This document shows, one piece after another, positions 5,489-12,642 of a DNA stretch of 12,690 nt (position 1 is the first letter of the stretch; the number at the start of each line of letters is the position of its first letter). The DNA lies in the NCBI GenBank assembly GCA_910588505.1, contig CAJUPQ010000092.1, positions 1-12,690 of the forward strand. Direction: 5' to 3'. This DNA is from an uncultured Hungatella sp. Lineage in GTDB: Bacteria > Bacillota > Clostridia > Lachnospirales > Lachnospiraceae. The translations under genes and the position numbers were made by a program. The notes under the pieces are model-generated. The model was not told the origin of the DNA. It was given only the letters and a program-made list of their open reading frames with translations, and searched no databases.

Positions 5489-6367
5489 TCAGGCATCCTC
5501 CCCGCCCTCAAGCAGCAGAATATCATGGGGGTCTATCCGAATCCGGAGCATATCTCCCACCTCGCCTTTTTCTCTGCGGATATAAGAAAGCCACTGCTCT
5601 TTCGGCATCTCCAGCCGCAGCTGACCATTTCGTGAATCGGCTTTGGCCGTAACAGGCTCTGCCATGATCACCATATTAAACACATCTTCCACAATCCGCT
5701 TAATCCGGCACTCCATCACATTGACCGGATCCCCGTTCGATGTCTCTCCAGAAAAGATCAGATGGATATAATGGCGTCTGACGCCGATGTAAGTGGCATT
5801 TTCCGGAACCGGACGGCCGCAGTCCAGCGACGTCCCACCAAACTCTTTCAGGATATCCATCAGCTCCAACTCCAGTTTCCATCTGAGATACCCATCCAGG
5901 GCGGAAAAAGGCTCATCCAGCATCAAAAGCCGCGGCTTTGTCAGCAAAATCCTTGCTAACGCCGTCCTCTGCTGCTGCCCGCCGGACAGCTGATGGGGCC
6001 TGTGATGTTCCAGTCCCGTTAAATAGAACCGCTCCATCATATCCGCCGCATGCGCTTTCGCCTTCGCCTTATTTTTCTCTGACGCCTTTAATCCGGTCAT
6101 CAGGTTTTTTTCCACCGTCATATTGGGAAACAGGGCATAGTTTTGAAACAAAAGCCCCACATGGCGCTTCTGAGGCGGAAGGTTAATTCCCTTTTCCGAA
6201 TCAAATAATGTGTTCCCATCCAGAGCGATCTTTCCCCGGTCCGGCTTCACGATTCCCGCGATGCACTTTAACGTCATACTTTTGCCGCACCCGGAGGCCC
6301 CCAGAATCCCCATGACCTCATTCTCCGCCTCTGCTTTTTGCCGCTTGCAGACAGCCCGCAGGCTTAC
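5489..6367 (-). pseudogene. modC: Decayed molybdate ABC transporter ATPase ModC
   Basis: The product energises molybdate uptake through ModB. The readable frame keeps Walker A (GASGCGKS), the Q-loop region (LLFQNYALFP), the signature LSGGQQQR, Walker B (LLMLDEP), the D-loop SALD and a C-terminal TOBE-like molybdate domain. Two lesions are visible. After LKEFGGT the sequence jumps to LDCGRPVPENATYIGVR, dropping what I estimate as about 70 residues that should include the H-loop histidine (SHNRDEVY in relatives). At the N-terminus, ModC-like codons (SLRAVCKRQK, AEAENEV) continue upstream of the first ATG (6313) but have no start codon, seem to lack about 10 residues, and meet a stop at 6374-6376. 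From ATG 6313 the product is 274 residues against roughly 350. Loss of ATPase function is likely. Placement after modB is normal. Confidence 0.8.
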
Positions 6368-6431
6368 TGCGTCTTACAGACGAATCCAGCTTTGAACGGT
6401 TAACTGATTCGTTGCTCTACCTTACTTTACT

Positions 6432-7091
6432 TTAAACGCCCTTCCTCTTTTCCAGCATATTCACGGCTAGAAGAACCACCGTGGAGATAGCCATATTCAC
6501 CATGACCCACCGAAAGGCCAGTCCCTCATTGTCCGTCCTCCACAGATGATAGACTGTGGTGGATATGGCAGCCGTCCTCCCGGGCGTATACCCTGCCAGC
6601 ATACTGGTGGCCCCGTACTCCCCCAAAGCCCTGGCAAAAGTCAGCACCGCCCCCGCCAGGATCCCCTGACGGCAGGCAGGCATACGGATACGCCAGAAGA
6701 TATAGGTATTGGACAGTCCCAGAGTCTGGCCGGAATAAGCCAGGTTCTCGTCAAAGCTTTCAAACGCGCCCCTGGCTGTGCGGTACATCAGGGGAAATGC
6801 CACCACCGCCGCCGCAAAAATCCCCGAATACCAGGTCATCACCAGCTTCACTCCAAAGTTCTCCATAAACCAGATCCCCAGAGGGCGCTTTGTCCCCAGT
6901 AAAAGCAGCAGAAAGTACCCCACCACCGTAGGCGGCAGCACCATGGGAAGGGTCAGCACTACATCCAGAATCCCCTTTACCACACGATTTAGTTTCGCGA
7001 TATAGTAGGCGGCAAAAATACCTGTAAAAAACACGATTACACTGGAGATTAGAGCAATCCTCAGCGAATTATAAAGCGGATACCAGTCCAT
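6432..7091 (-). CDS. modB: Molybdate ABC transporter permease ModB
   Basis: A 219-residue inner-membrane permease of normal family length. It has about five to six hydrophobic segments, the LPMVLPPTVVGYFLL motif typical of ModB (residues about 48-62), and the cytoplasmic EAA-like loop (SGQTLGLSNTYIFWRIRMPA then GILAG) that docks with the ATPase. The downstream ALGEYGATSMLAG motif is also present. It forms the membrane channel of ModABC and receives molybdate from ModA. The start ATG has GGGAG nearby upstream and follows modA by 44 nt. The gene looks intact although its ATPase partner is broken, so it may use another ATPase or be recently orphaned. Confidence 0.95.
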   Translation of the reverse strand: MDWYPLYNSLRIALISSVIVFFTGIFAAYYIAKLNRVVKGILDVVLTLPMVLPPTVVGYFLLLLLGTKRPLGIWFMENFGVKLVMTWYSGIFAAAVVAFPLMYRTARGAFESFDENLAYSGQTLGLSNTYIFWRIRMPACRQGILAGAVLTFARALGEYGATSMLAGYTPGRTAAISTTVYHLWRTDNEGLAFRWVMVNMAISTVVLLAVNMLEKRKGV

Positions 7092-7135
7092 ATGTCTTCT
7101 CCCGTCGTATATGCGCAGACGCCCGCAATCACTTC

Positions 7136-8041
7136 TTATTTCACCATAGAAAATCCCACGCTCTCAAATACCTCCCCGCAGTCATCCGTGGTGAGATAAT
7201 CCAGAAACGCCAAAGCTTCCTCCTTATTCTTTGTGATCTTCAACACTGCCGCCGGATAGATCACCTGCTTGCACTGATCCTTGTCCGCCTCATCCACAAC
7301 CGTCAGTCCCGCGGAAAATGCATCTGTAGCGTAGATAATCCCGCAATCCACGGAAGCCTCTTTTACCTGAGTCGTCACCTCCTTTACATTGGAGCCGTAA
7401 GTAATCTTAGAATCTGCTTCCAGCTTCTTAAGGATGCCAAGCCCGGTCAGAATTTCCTCAGAATATGCCCCCACAGGAACGTCATCATTCCCCAGACAGA
7501 TCAGTTCCAGCTTATCTGTTCCCAAATCCTCATAAGATTCAATCCCCGCCGGATTGCCGTCCGGAACCGCCAGAACCACCTTATTTTCCACCAGATTAAA
7601 ACGTGTATCCCCGTCCACAAAATTAAGTCCGTCCGTATTCACCGACGGGGCTGCCGAGATATCCAGCTGATTCATCTGTTTCTGGGCCGCCGAGATAAAA
7701 ATATCACAGTCAGCTCCCTCCTCGATCTGGGTCTTCAATGTGCCCGAGGAATCAAAGGTATACACAATCTCCACAATGGGCTTCACTTCTTTGTACATCT
7801 CGGCAATCTTGGTCATAGTCTCCGTCATGGACGCCGCCGCAAATACAATCAGCTCCGTTTTCTCCTCAGCAGCAGCCTCCTGGGATGTCTCACTCTCTGT
7901 CTCCTTTTTGGCCGTGGTCTCACTGCTCTCGGCCTGAGTTTGAGTTGCGGCCGCGGTACTTTCCGCAGCTTTGCTGCCTCCGCATCCGGCCAAACTCATA
8001 GCCATCACCGCACTTAATACCATTGCACATGTCTCTTTCAT
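7136..8041 (-). CDS. modA: Molybdate-binding lipoprotein ModA
   Basis: A 301-residue extracellular solute-binding lipoprotein. A short signal peptide ends in the lipobox LAGC with Cys20 as lipidation site. A Ser/Thr/Ala/Glu-rich linker (about 21-62) leads to the binding domain beginning ELIVFAAASMTETMTKIAE. Further ModA hallmarks are FDSSGTLKTQIEEGADCDIFISA, the VPVGAYSEEIL motif and the IIYATDA motif near the C-terminus. The protein would capture molybdate (or tungstate) and deliver it to ModB. The N-terminal charged region is unusually weak (MKET), but a GGGAGA ribosome-binding site 8 nt upstream supports this start. The gene follows a 135-nt intergenic region with a large palindrome and may have its own promoter. 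Confidence 0.95.
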   Translation of the reverse strand: MKETCAMVLSAVMAMSLAGCGGSKAAESTAAATQTQAESSETTAKKETESETSQEAAAEEKTELIVFAAASMTETMTKIAEMYKEVKPIVEIVYTFDSSGTLKTQIEEGADCDIFISAAQKQMNQLDISAAPSVNTDGLNFVDGDTRFNLVENKVVLAVPDGNPAGIESYEDLGTDKLELICLGNDDVPVGAYSEEILTGLGILKKLEADSKITYGSNVKEVTTQVKEASVDCGIIYATDAFSAGLTVVDEADKDQCKQVIYPAAVLKITKNKEEALAFLDYLTTDDCGEVFESVGFSMVK

Positions 8042-8075
8042 CTTTTATTCTCCCTAAAAAATGTATATAATATTA

Positions 8076-8101
8076 TCGAACGTTTTTTAAAAACCGTTCG
8101 A
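8076..8101. promoter_or_regulatory. 26-bp near-perfect palindrome upstream of modA
   Basis: TCGAACG (8076-8082) and CGTTCGA (8095-8101) are perfect arms around a TTTTTAAAAA-type core; only one base pair of the whole 26-bp dyad is mismatched. It ends 34 nt before the modA start codon, in AT-rich DNA (TATATAATATTAT) where a promoter would be expected, although no clear -35/-10 pair was found. It is a plausible operator for a molybdate- or metal-responsive regulator. It does not match the E. coli ModE box. Confidence 0.55.
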
Positions 8102-8176
8102 ACTACTCAAAACAGTCTGCCGCAGGTTCAGTCTTCTGTCTGCCCCACGGCTCCTTTGCAGCTTCTCCGTTAATCC

Positions 8177-9118
8177 TTATTTGCGTCCACACTCTAAAGC
8201 CGTACCCCGCAGAATCTCAAGTCCGTGCTCCACAGGCTCCAATATAAACTCCAGGCTTTCCCGCACCGCCTTAGGGCTTCCAGGCAGATTTACGATCAAA
8301 GTCTTTCCCCGGATCACGGACACCCCGCGGCTTAACATGGCCCGGCTGGTCTTCTCCATGGAACGATACCTGATATACTCCGCGATCCCCGGCGCGTTAC
8401 GGTCCGCCACCGCCATGGTGGCTTCCGGCGTCTGATCCCGCATGGAAAATCCCGTACCTCCGCTTGTCACCACCAGATCCACCTGCCGCCCGTCTGCCAG
8501 ACGTTTTAACTGAGTCTTAAGCGCCGCCGGTTCGTCGGGCAAAATCAGACACTCCACCACTTCATATCCCGCGCCTTCCAGCATCTCTTTCGCCGCCGGA
8601 CCGCTTTCATCCACCCGCTCTCCTTTGGCTCCCTTGTCGCTTAGCGTAACCACAGCCGCCGTAAAGGGCCTGTCAGGCTCCGGCAATACCACTGTCAGTT
8701 CATCCCCCACAGAGATATCCCCCTCCTGTTCTACCTGGGCAAATACGCCCTCATGTGGCATAATACACTCTCCCATGCGCTTGAAAATAGCACAGTGACT
8801 GTGGCATTCTTTCCCGATCTGGGTCATCTTAAGCTTTGCCGTGCCCGCCAAAAAGTAACTTCCCACCGGAAGGCTCTTAAAATCAATGCCCTCCACCACC
8901 AGATTCTCGCCAAACGCGCCGTGATCCACATCGGCGCCTTTTTCATTAAATTCCTTCACTTTATCATATGAAAGCAGACTTACCTGCCGGTGCCAGTCTC
9001 CCGCATGGGCGTCCCCCACTATCCCGTGATGAGGCTTTAAGTGGACAGAATTCACATTATGCTTTTCCGTGCCTTTTTTCTCGCTGATACAGACAGCTTT
9101 CACGATACCTGTTATCAT
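8177..9118 (-). CDS. MOSC domain - MogA/MoaB fusion protein
   Basis: A 313-residue fusion. Residues about 1-145 form a MOSC domain, related to the C-terminal domain of Moco sulfurase, with HGIVGDAHAG (31-40), GENLVVEG (70-77) and a cysteine motif ECHSHC (104-109). Residues about 152-310 form a MogA/MoaB molybdopterin adenylyltransferase domain with VVTLSDKG, SGGTGFSMRDQTPEAT (219-234) and LPGSPKAV (278-285), the molybdopterin-binding signatures. MogA activates molybdopterin by adenylylation before metal insertion; the MOSC part may bind sulfur or cofactor. MOSC-MogA fusions are common in clostridia. It starts 68 nt after moaC, with a GAGAGGA site upstream, in the same transcript direction. 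Confidence 0.95.
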   Translation of the reverse strand: MITGIVKAVCISEKKGTEKHNVNSVHLKPHHGIVGDAHAGDWHRQVSLLSYDKVKEFNEKGADVDHGAFGENLVVEGIDFKSLPVGSYFLAGTAKLKMTQIGKECHSHCAIFKRMGECIMPHEGVFAQVEQEGDISVGDELTVVLPEPDRPFTAAVVTLSDKGAKGERVDESGPAAKEMLEGAGYEVVECLILPDEPAALKTQLKRLADGRQVDLVVTSGGTGFSMRDQTPEATMAVADRNAPGIAEYIRYRSMEKTSRAMLSRGVSVIRGKTLIVNLPGSPKAVRESLEFILEPVEHGLEILRGTALECGRK

Positions 9119-9155
9119 ATCCCGTATGTCCTCTCTGCTTATTCTGCTCGTTTAT

Positions 9156-9181
9156 AGTTCCGCCGCCGTATAGACGGCATA
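9156..9181 (-). repeat. Short hairpin repeat, copy 1 (between moaC and MOSC-mogA)
   Basis: On the minus strand TATGCC, 8 variable bases and GGCGGCGGAACT recur at 11801-11826 with the same spacing. Here GCCGT/ACGGC forms a 5-bp hairpin with a CTAT loop. It lies in the 68-nt gap after moaC and upstream of the next ribosome-binding site. The role is unknown; it could be an mRNA processing or stability element. Confidence 0.5.
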
Positions 9182-9186
9182 CAATG

Positions 9187-9693
9187 TTAATGCTTAAGCG
9201 AATCCTGCATTTGCTCATGAAGCGTATTCACAAACTCCCCGCTTTTTCCTCCGGATTTCTTCTCCAGATAAATCTCTCCGATCTCCATCCCTTTATCCAC
9301 GGCCTTACACATATCGTACACCGTAAGGAGAGCCACCGCAACCCCGGTAAGCGCCTCCATCTCCACACCGGTTTTTCCCATAGTCTGCGCCGTGCATACC
9401 GCCTGAATCTGACAGCGCTCCTCATTCAGATGGAAATCCACGTTAAGCTTCGTCAGGTTCAGCACATGACACAGCGGAATCAGCTCCGAAGTCCGTTTGG
9501 CCCCCATGATCCCGGCCACCCGGGCTACGGCCAGCACATCCCCTTTTTTCATGGTCCCCTGACGCACCATCTCAAAGCACTCCGAACTCATAAAAATGCT
9601 TCCTCTGGCCACCGCCTCTCTTCTGGTGTCTGCTTTTTCTCCCACATCTACCATCCACGCATTGCCCTGTCCGTCAAAATGTGTAAATTCCAT
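9187..9693 (-). CDS. moaC: Cyclic pyranopterin monophosphate synthase MoaC
   Basis: A 168-residue protein of normal length that converts the MoaA product 3',8-cH2GTP to cyclic pyranopterin monophosphate in the first step of molybdenum cofactor synthesis. Motifs seen are FTHFDGQGNAWMVDVGEK, ARGSIFM, the KKGDVLAVARVAGIMGAKRT segment with the lysine near residue 50, LIPLCHVL, TGVEMEALTGV and YDMCKAVDKGM with D127 and K130, the conserved active-site residues. It starts 1 nt after the moaA stop codon, so the two genes are translationally coupled. Confidence 0.97.
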   Translation of the reverse strand: MEFTHFDGQGNAWMVDVGEKADTRREAVARGSIFMSSECFEMVRQGTMKKGDVLAVARVAGIMGAKRTSELIPLCHVLNLTKLNVDFHLNEERCQIQAVCTAQTMGKTGVEMEALTGVAVALLTVYDMCKAVDKGMEIGEIYLEKKSGGKSGEFVNTLHEQMQDSLKH

Positions 9694-9694
9694 C

Positions 9695-10717
9695 TTACCC
9701 TCCGATACTCACCATATTGTCATACTCTGTCATCTGCTCTGGATGCTCAAAACAGTGGGCTGCCGGCTTCCCCGTTATAGCTCTCTCCATGGCCGCAACA
9801 ATCCTGGAGTCCTGTTCCTCCTTCGCCCCGCTGCCCCTGAGGATTGTCTTCAGATCTTCGCCGTCCTCGAAACATAAGCAGCTTTTTAAGTATCCCTGAG
9901 AGGTCAGGCGCAGCCGGTTGCAGCTTGGGCAGAATTTGCCGTGGATCGCGCTGATCAGACCAATACCTCCCTGAAATCCGGGAATCCGATAATACACTGC
10001 CGGTCCGTTGCCGTGAATCCTGTCGTCCTTTTCCAGATTAGGAAAGACTATCTTAAGCTCCTTTAGAAGTATTTCGTGATTAAGAGACTGATACCGCTTC
10101 CCATAGCCCACAGGCATCATCTCGATAAACCTCACATCTACCGGATAATCCCTGGCAAATGCAAGCATGTCTTGCCATCCTTTTCCGTTGTAATTTACGC
10201 CCAGCTGCCTGGCCGCGTCTTTTAAATCTAGAGATACGGCATTGATCTTTACGGGAATATGCCTGCTCCCACACAGTTTCAGGGCATGCTCCAAAGCATT
10301 CAGCACGGATTTGACATCTCCGCCTCCTGTCAGGGCGCCATACAAGTCCGGATCCGGCGTATCCAGGCTGATATTGATCCCGTCAATCCCCGCGTCCGCC
10401 AATTCCTCCAGATATCGGTCCAGGAGGATGCCGTTGGTGGTGACGGTCACCTTCTCGATCCCCGGAGTTTCCTTCAGCATGCGTATGAAGCTGCAGCAGC
10501 CCAGCCGCACAAAGGGCTCTCCGCCGGTGACCTTGATCTTTTTGATTCCCAGAAGCGCTCCGCATGCGGCAATGCGCGCATATTCTTCCAGAGTCAGAAT
10601 CTCCCTCATAGGCACACACTCCACACCGTCGGGCATACAGTAGCAGCATCTCAGATTACAGCGGTCCGTGATAGATATCCGCATGTAATCGATCTTCCGT
10701 CCGAAGTTATCTTTCAA
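9695..10717 (-). CDS. moaA: GTP 3',8-cyclase MoaA (radical SAM)
   Basis: A 340-residue radical SAM enzyme that rearranges GTP to 3',8-cH2GTP. The N-terminal [4Fe-4S] motif is C20-NLR-C24-CY-C27, followed by VTGGEPFVR (63-71) for SAM binding. The C-terminal cluster ligands are C263-PS-C266 and C280, and the protein ends in the GG dipeptide required by the family. FIEMMPVG (197-204) is also typical. The start is TTG at 10715-10717: it gives the canonical KDNFGRKIDYMRISITDRCN N-terminus and has AAGGAAG 6 nt upstream. It follows the MoeA-like stop by only 2 nt and precedes moaC by 1 nt. Confidence 0.96.
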   Translation of the reverse strand: MKDNFGRKIDYMRISITDRCNLRCCYCMPDGVECVPMREILTLEEYARIAACGALLGIKKIKVTGGEPFVRLGCCSFIRMLKETPGIEKVTVTTNGILLDRYLEELADAGIDGINISLDTPDPDLYGALTGGGDVKSVLNALEHALKLCGSRHIPVKINAVSLDLKDAARQLGVNYNGKGWQDMLAFARDYPVDVRFIEMMPVGYGKRYQSLNHEILLKELKIVFPNLEKDDRIHGNGPAVYYRIPGFQGGIGLISAIHGKFCPSCNRLRLTSQGYLKSCLCFEDGEDLKTILRGSGAKEEQDSRIVAAMERAITGKPAAHCFEHPEQMTEYDNMVSIGG

Positions 10718-10719
10718 AA

Positions 10720-11778
10720 TTATCTTCCTTTCCCAAATCCACAGTTAGGGAATGTACACGTTTCACAATTTAAGCACAATCCCCCCTGTCCCAGAGCCGC
10801 CAGCTCTTCCGCAAACACCTCATCGTCCGCCATAACTCTGGGAAGCACCAGGTCAAAAATGGTACGCTTTGCATACATGACGCAGCCCGGCAGGCCCATA
10901 ACTGCTACGGTTCTCTCATGTCCTTCCTCCTGCACCTCATAATAAGCTAAAAGGAACATGGCTCCCGGCAGCATCGGCGCTCCGTAGGACACGATCCGTG
11001 CTCCCGTATTCTTAATGGCTAAAGGCGTCTTGTCGTCCGGGTCCACGCTCATGCCGCCGGTACAGACAACCACATCCGCTCCCTTTTCGATCATATTCAG
11101 AATGGTGGCCGTCACCTTTTTATCATCGTCATTCCAGGTTACATGGTCTATAACCTCCGTGTCAAATTCGGCCAGCTTCTGCTGGATTACAGGGGTAAAT
11201 GTATCCTGAATCCGCCCGTAGAACACCTCATTTCCCGTAGTCACAATGCCCACTTTTTTATGTACAAAAGGCTTCAGTTCCAGAAACGGCCTTCCTCCCG
11301 ACGCTTCCATGGCTTTCCTTCTGGCACTCTCCATCTTGTCCTCCCGGATAACCAGAGGAATGATCCTGGTTCCTGCCAGTTTATCCCCTTTCTTCACGGC
11401 AAAATCTCCATGGCGGGAAGCGATCATCATCTCTCCGAAACCATTGACCGCCTTAAGCCCTTTGTCATGGACTTTTAAAAGGCCGTCCTGCTTTGCCGTA
11501 ATCTCTATCTTTCCTTCCTTAACCTGGGACCGTGCCATATGCTCGCCCAGACACATACCGCACAGAACCTCAGCGGCATCATTTTCATGGAGAATCCCTT
11601 CCTCCTGCTCCCACACATACAGCTGATCCTTGCCTACGCTTAAGAGAACGGGAATGTCCTCCTTTGTCACTATATGTCCTTTGCGGAACACGGCGTCTTT
11701 CGTGACACCCTTGATAATCTGTGAAATATCATGGCACAGCACCGCTCCTTCTGCGTCTATGGTACGAATTAATTTCAT
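10720..11778 (-). CDS. MoeA-like molybdopterin-binding protein with Cys-rich tail
   Basis: A 352-residue protein with a MoeA/MogA-type molybdopterin-binding domain at about 172-318. It shows VGIVTTGNEVFYGRI (176-190), VVVCTGGMSVDPDDKTP (236-252) and VMGLPGCVMY (293-302). The N-terminal 170 residues are a shortened MoeA-like region (RKGHIVTKEDIPVLLSVGK) and the usual MoeA C-terminal domain is absent. Instead the protein ends in a cysteine cluster (C335, C338, C341, C346: CLNCETCTFPNC), suited to an Fe-S cluster or metal. MoeA inserts molybdate into adenylated molybdopterin; whether this shortened form does so is unproven. Similar proteins lie near molybdenum hydroxylase loci. A strong GGAGGTG site 7 nt before the ATG supports the start. 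Confidence 0.88.
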   Translation of the reverse strand: MKLIRTIDAEGAVLCHDISQIIKGVTKDAVFRKGHIVTKEDIPVLLSVGKDQLYVWEQEEGILHENDAAEVLCGMCLGEHMARSQVKEGKIEITAKQDGLLKVHDKGLKAVNGFGEMMIASRHGDFAVKKGDKLAGTRIIPLVIREDKMESARRKAMEASGGRPFLELKPFVHKKVGIVTTGNEVFYGRIQDTFTPVIQQKLAEFDTEVIDHVTWNDDDKKVTATILNMIEKGADVVVCTGGMSVDPDDKTPLAIKNTGARIVSYGAPMLPGAMFLLAYYEVQEEGHERTVAVMGLPGCVMYAKRTIFDLVLPRVMADDEVFAEELAALGQGGLCLNCETCTFPNCGFGKGR

Positions 11779-11785
11779 TTATTTT

Positions 11786-11792
11786 CACCTCC
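11786..11792 (-). promoter_or_regulatory. Ribosome-binding site of the MoeA-like gene
   Basis: GGAGGTG on the minus strand, 7 nt before the ATG, is a perfect anti-SD match and the strongest such site in the cofactor cluster. It lies in the short gap after the phosphatase gene, so initiation here is independent of upstream translation. Confidence 0.85.
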
Positions 11793-11797
11793 GTTTT

Positions 11798-12562
11798 TTA
11801 AGTTCCGCCGCCCATCAGGCGGCATAGTATGATTTCTTCGATCTCTTTTGCCTGCTTCCATCGCTTTTCATGGGCCGCCAGGGCTGCCTGAGGGTCCGTT
11901 GCCTGCCTGCACACTGCCTGACAATGTCTGCGAACCTGCTTCGGCGTCCTGTAATGCTCCCAGATATCCACGCAGTCCCCTACATCCGGCGCCCTTTTTG
12001 GCATGACTCCTAGCTCTTTTACCTCCATGTGTCCTTCCTCATCCACCCGGATGCGGTTAAAGCCTCCATAAGGCTGGGGAAGGGCTCTGGAAGCGGCAAG
12101 GGATGTTCCCAAAAGCTCCGCCAGAAGACAGCTGTTTAAGCCTGCATGGGCCACGCAGATAATGTCGCCCTCGGTCTTTGCAAGGATCCTCTCCAGGGTG
12201 TTTCGGATCCTGATGAGACCGTCATTCTTTTGTTCCCCAGACTCCGGCCAGGACTCCAGACTTTTCTTCAGCTGAGACATGGGTATATTTTCCCACTCTC
12301 CCATATTCAGTTCTTTCAGCCCCTCTTCCACCAGAACAGGATTCCCATCTGCCAAAAGCTCTGCCGTCTCACTGGCCCGTTTTAGAGGGCTGGTAAATAC
12401 AGGTATCTGTTTTGCCGTCGCCAGGCGAAAATACTTCCCCAGTTCCTGCCCCTGCCTTTTCCCCTTCGGGCTTAAAGGAAGGTCGGTCCATCCGATACAT
12501 CGGCGGATATTGTTCGGAAAATCAACCTGCCCGTGGCGGACCAGATACAGATCTCTCATCAT
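11798..12562 (-). CDS. Histidine phosphatase-family protein with C-terminal extension
   Basis: A 254-residue protein. Residues 1-185 are a histidine phosphatase (phosphoglycerate mutase-like) domain: YLVRHGQ with catalytic His10 (RHG 9-11), TDLPLSPKGKRQGQELG, FTSPLKRASETAELL (56-70), the acidic ELNMGEWE segment (84-91) and the second histidine H139 in CVAHAGLN. A roughly 60-residue extension follows, with YRTPKQVRRHCQAVC (204-218) and ending IILCRLMGGGT, not part of the basic family. Cysteines C197, C214, C218 and C247 lie in this part. The substrate is unknown. Its place in a Moco operon suggests a phosphorylated intermediate of cofactor maturation rather than cobalamin (CobC-like) work; this is inferred from context. 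The start overlaps no gene but abuts the upstream stop codon, with GGGAAAGGG upstream. Confidence 0.88.
   Translation of the reverse strand: MMRDLYLVRHGQVDFPNNIRRCIGWTDLPLSPKGKRQGQELGKYFRLATAKQIPVFTSPLKRASETAELLADGNPVLVEEGLKELNMGEWENIPMSQLKKSLESWPESGEQKNDGLIRIRNTLERILAKTEGDIICVAHAGLNSCLLAELLGTSLAASRALPQPYGGFNRIRVDEEGHMEVKELGVMPKRAPDVGDCVDIWEHYRTPKQVRRHCQAVCRQATDPQAALAAHEKRWKQAKEIEEIILCRLMGGGT
11801..11826 (-). repeat. Short hairpin repeat, copy 2 (3' end of phosphatase gene)
   Basis: Second copy of the TATGCC-N8-GGCGGCGGAACT element found at 9156-9181. Here it folds as a 6-bp hairpin (GCCGCC with GGCGGC, 5-nt loop) and encodes the last residues CRLMGGGT of the phosphatase. It lies 22 nt before the next start codon. 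Confidence 0.5.
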
Positions 12563-12640
12563 TTAAAATCCCTTTCCCATATATTTCTGGTACGCCTGAT
12601 CCGTAAAATCCTGAACAGCTGCCACCATCTTCTCGTGATG
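12563..12640 (-). pseudogene. 3' end of an interrupted gene upstream of the phosphatase
   Basis: The minus strand reads an open frame of 25 codons whose translation ends VQDFTDQAYQKYMGKGF before a TAA (12563-12565) that directly abuts the phosphatase ATG. Codon use and the tight junction suggest the true C-terminus of the next operon gene. The frame is soon lost: beyond 12640 the plus strand encodes transposase and the minus frame hits a stop within four codons. The protein family could not be recognised from this fragment. Confidence 0.5.
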
Positions 12641-12642
12641 TA

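Noticed and set aside
5097..5585. Plus-strand ORF of 162 codons as one gene
   Set aside because: Only the stretch near 5331-5471 resembles a protein (Crp/FNR HTH). The first part is antisense to the methyltransferase remnant and the last part antisense to modC, so the ORF is a patchwork, not a gene.
8042..8176. Molybdenum-cofactor riboswitch before modA
   Set aside because: The 135-nt gap is too small and shows only one AT-cored dyad, without the multi-stem layout expected of the Moco RNA motif.
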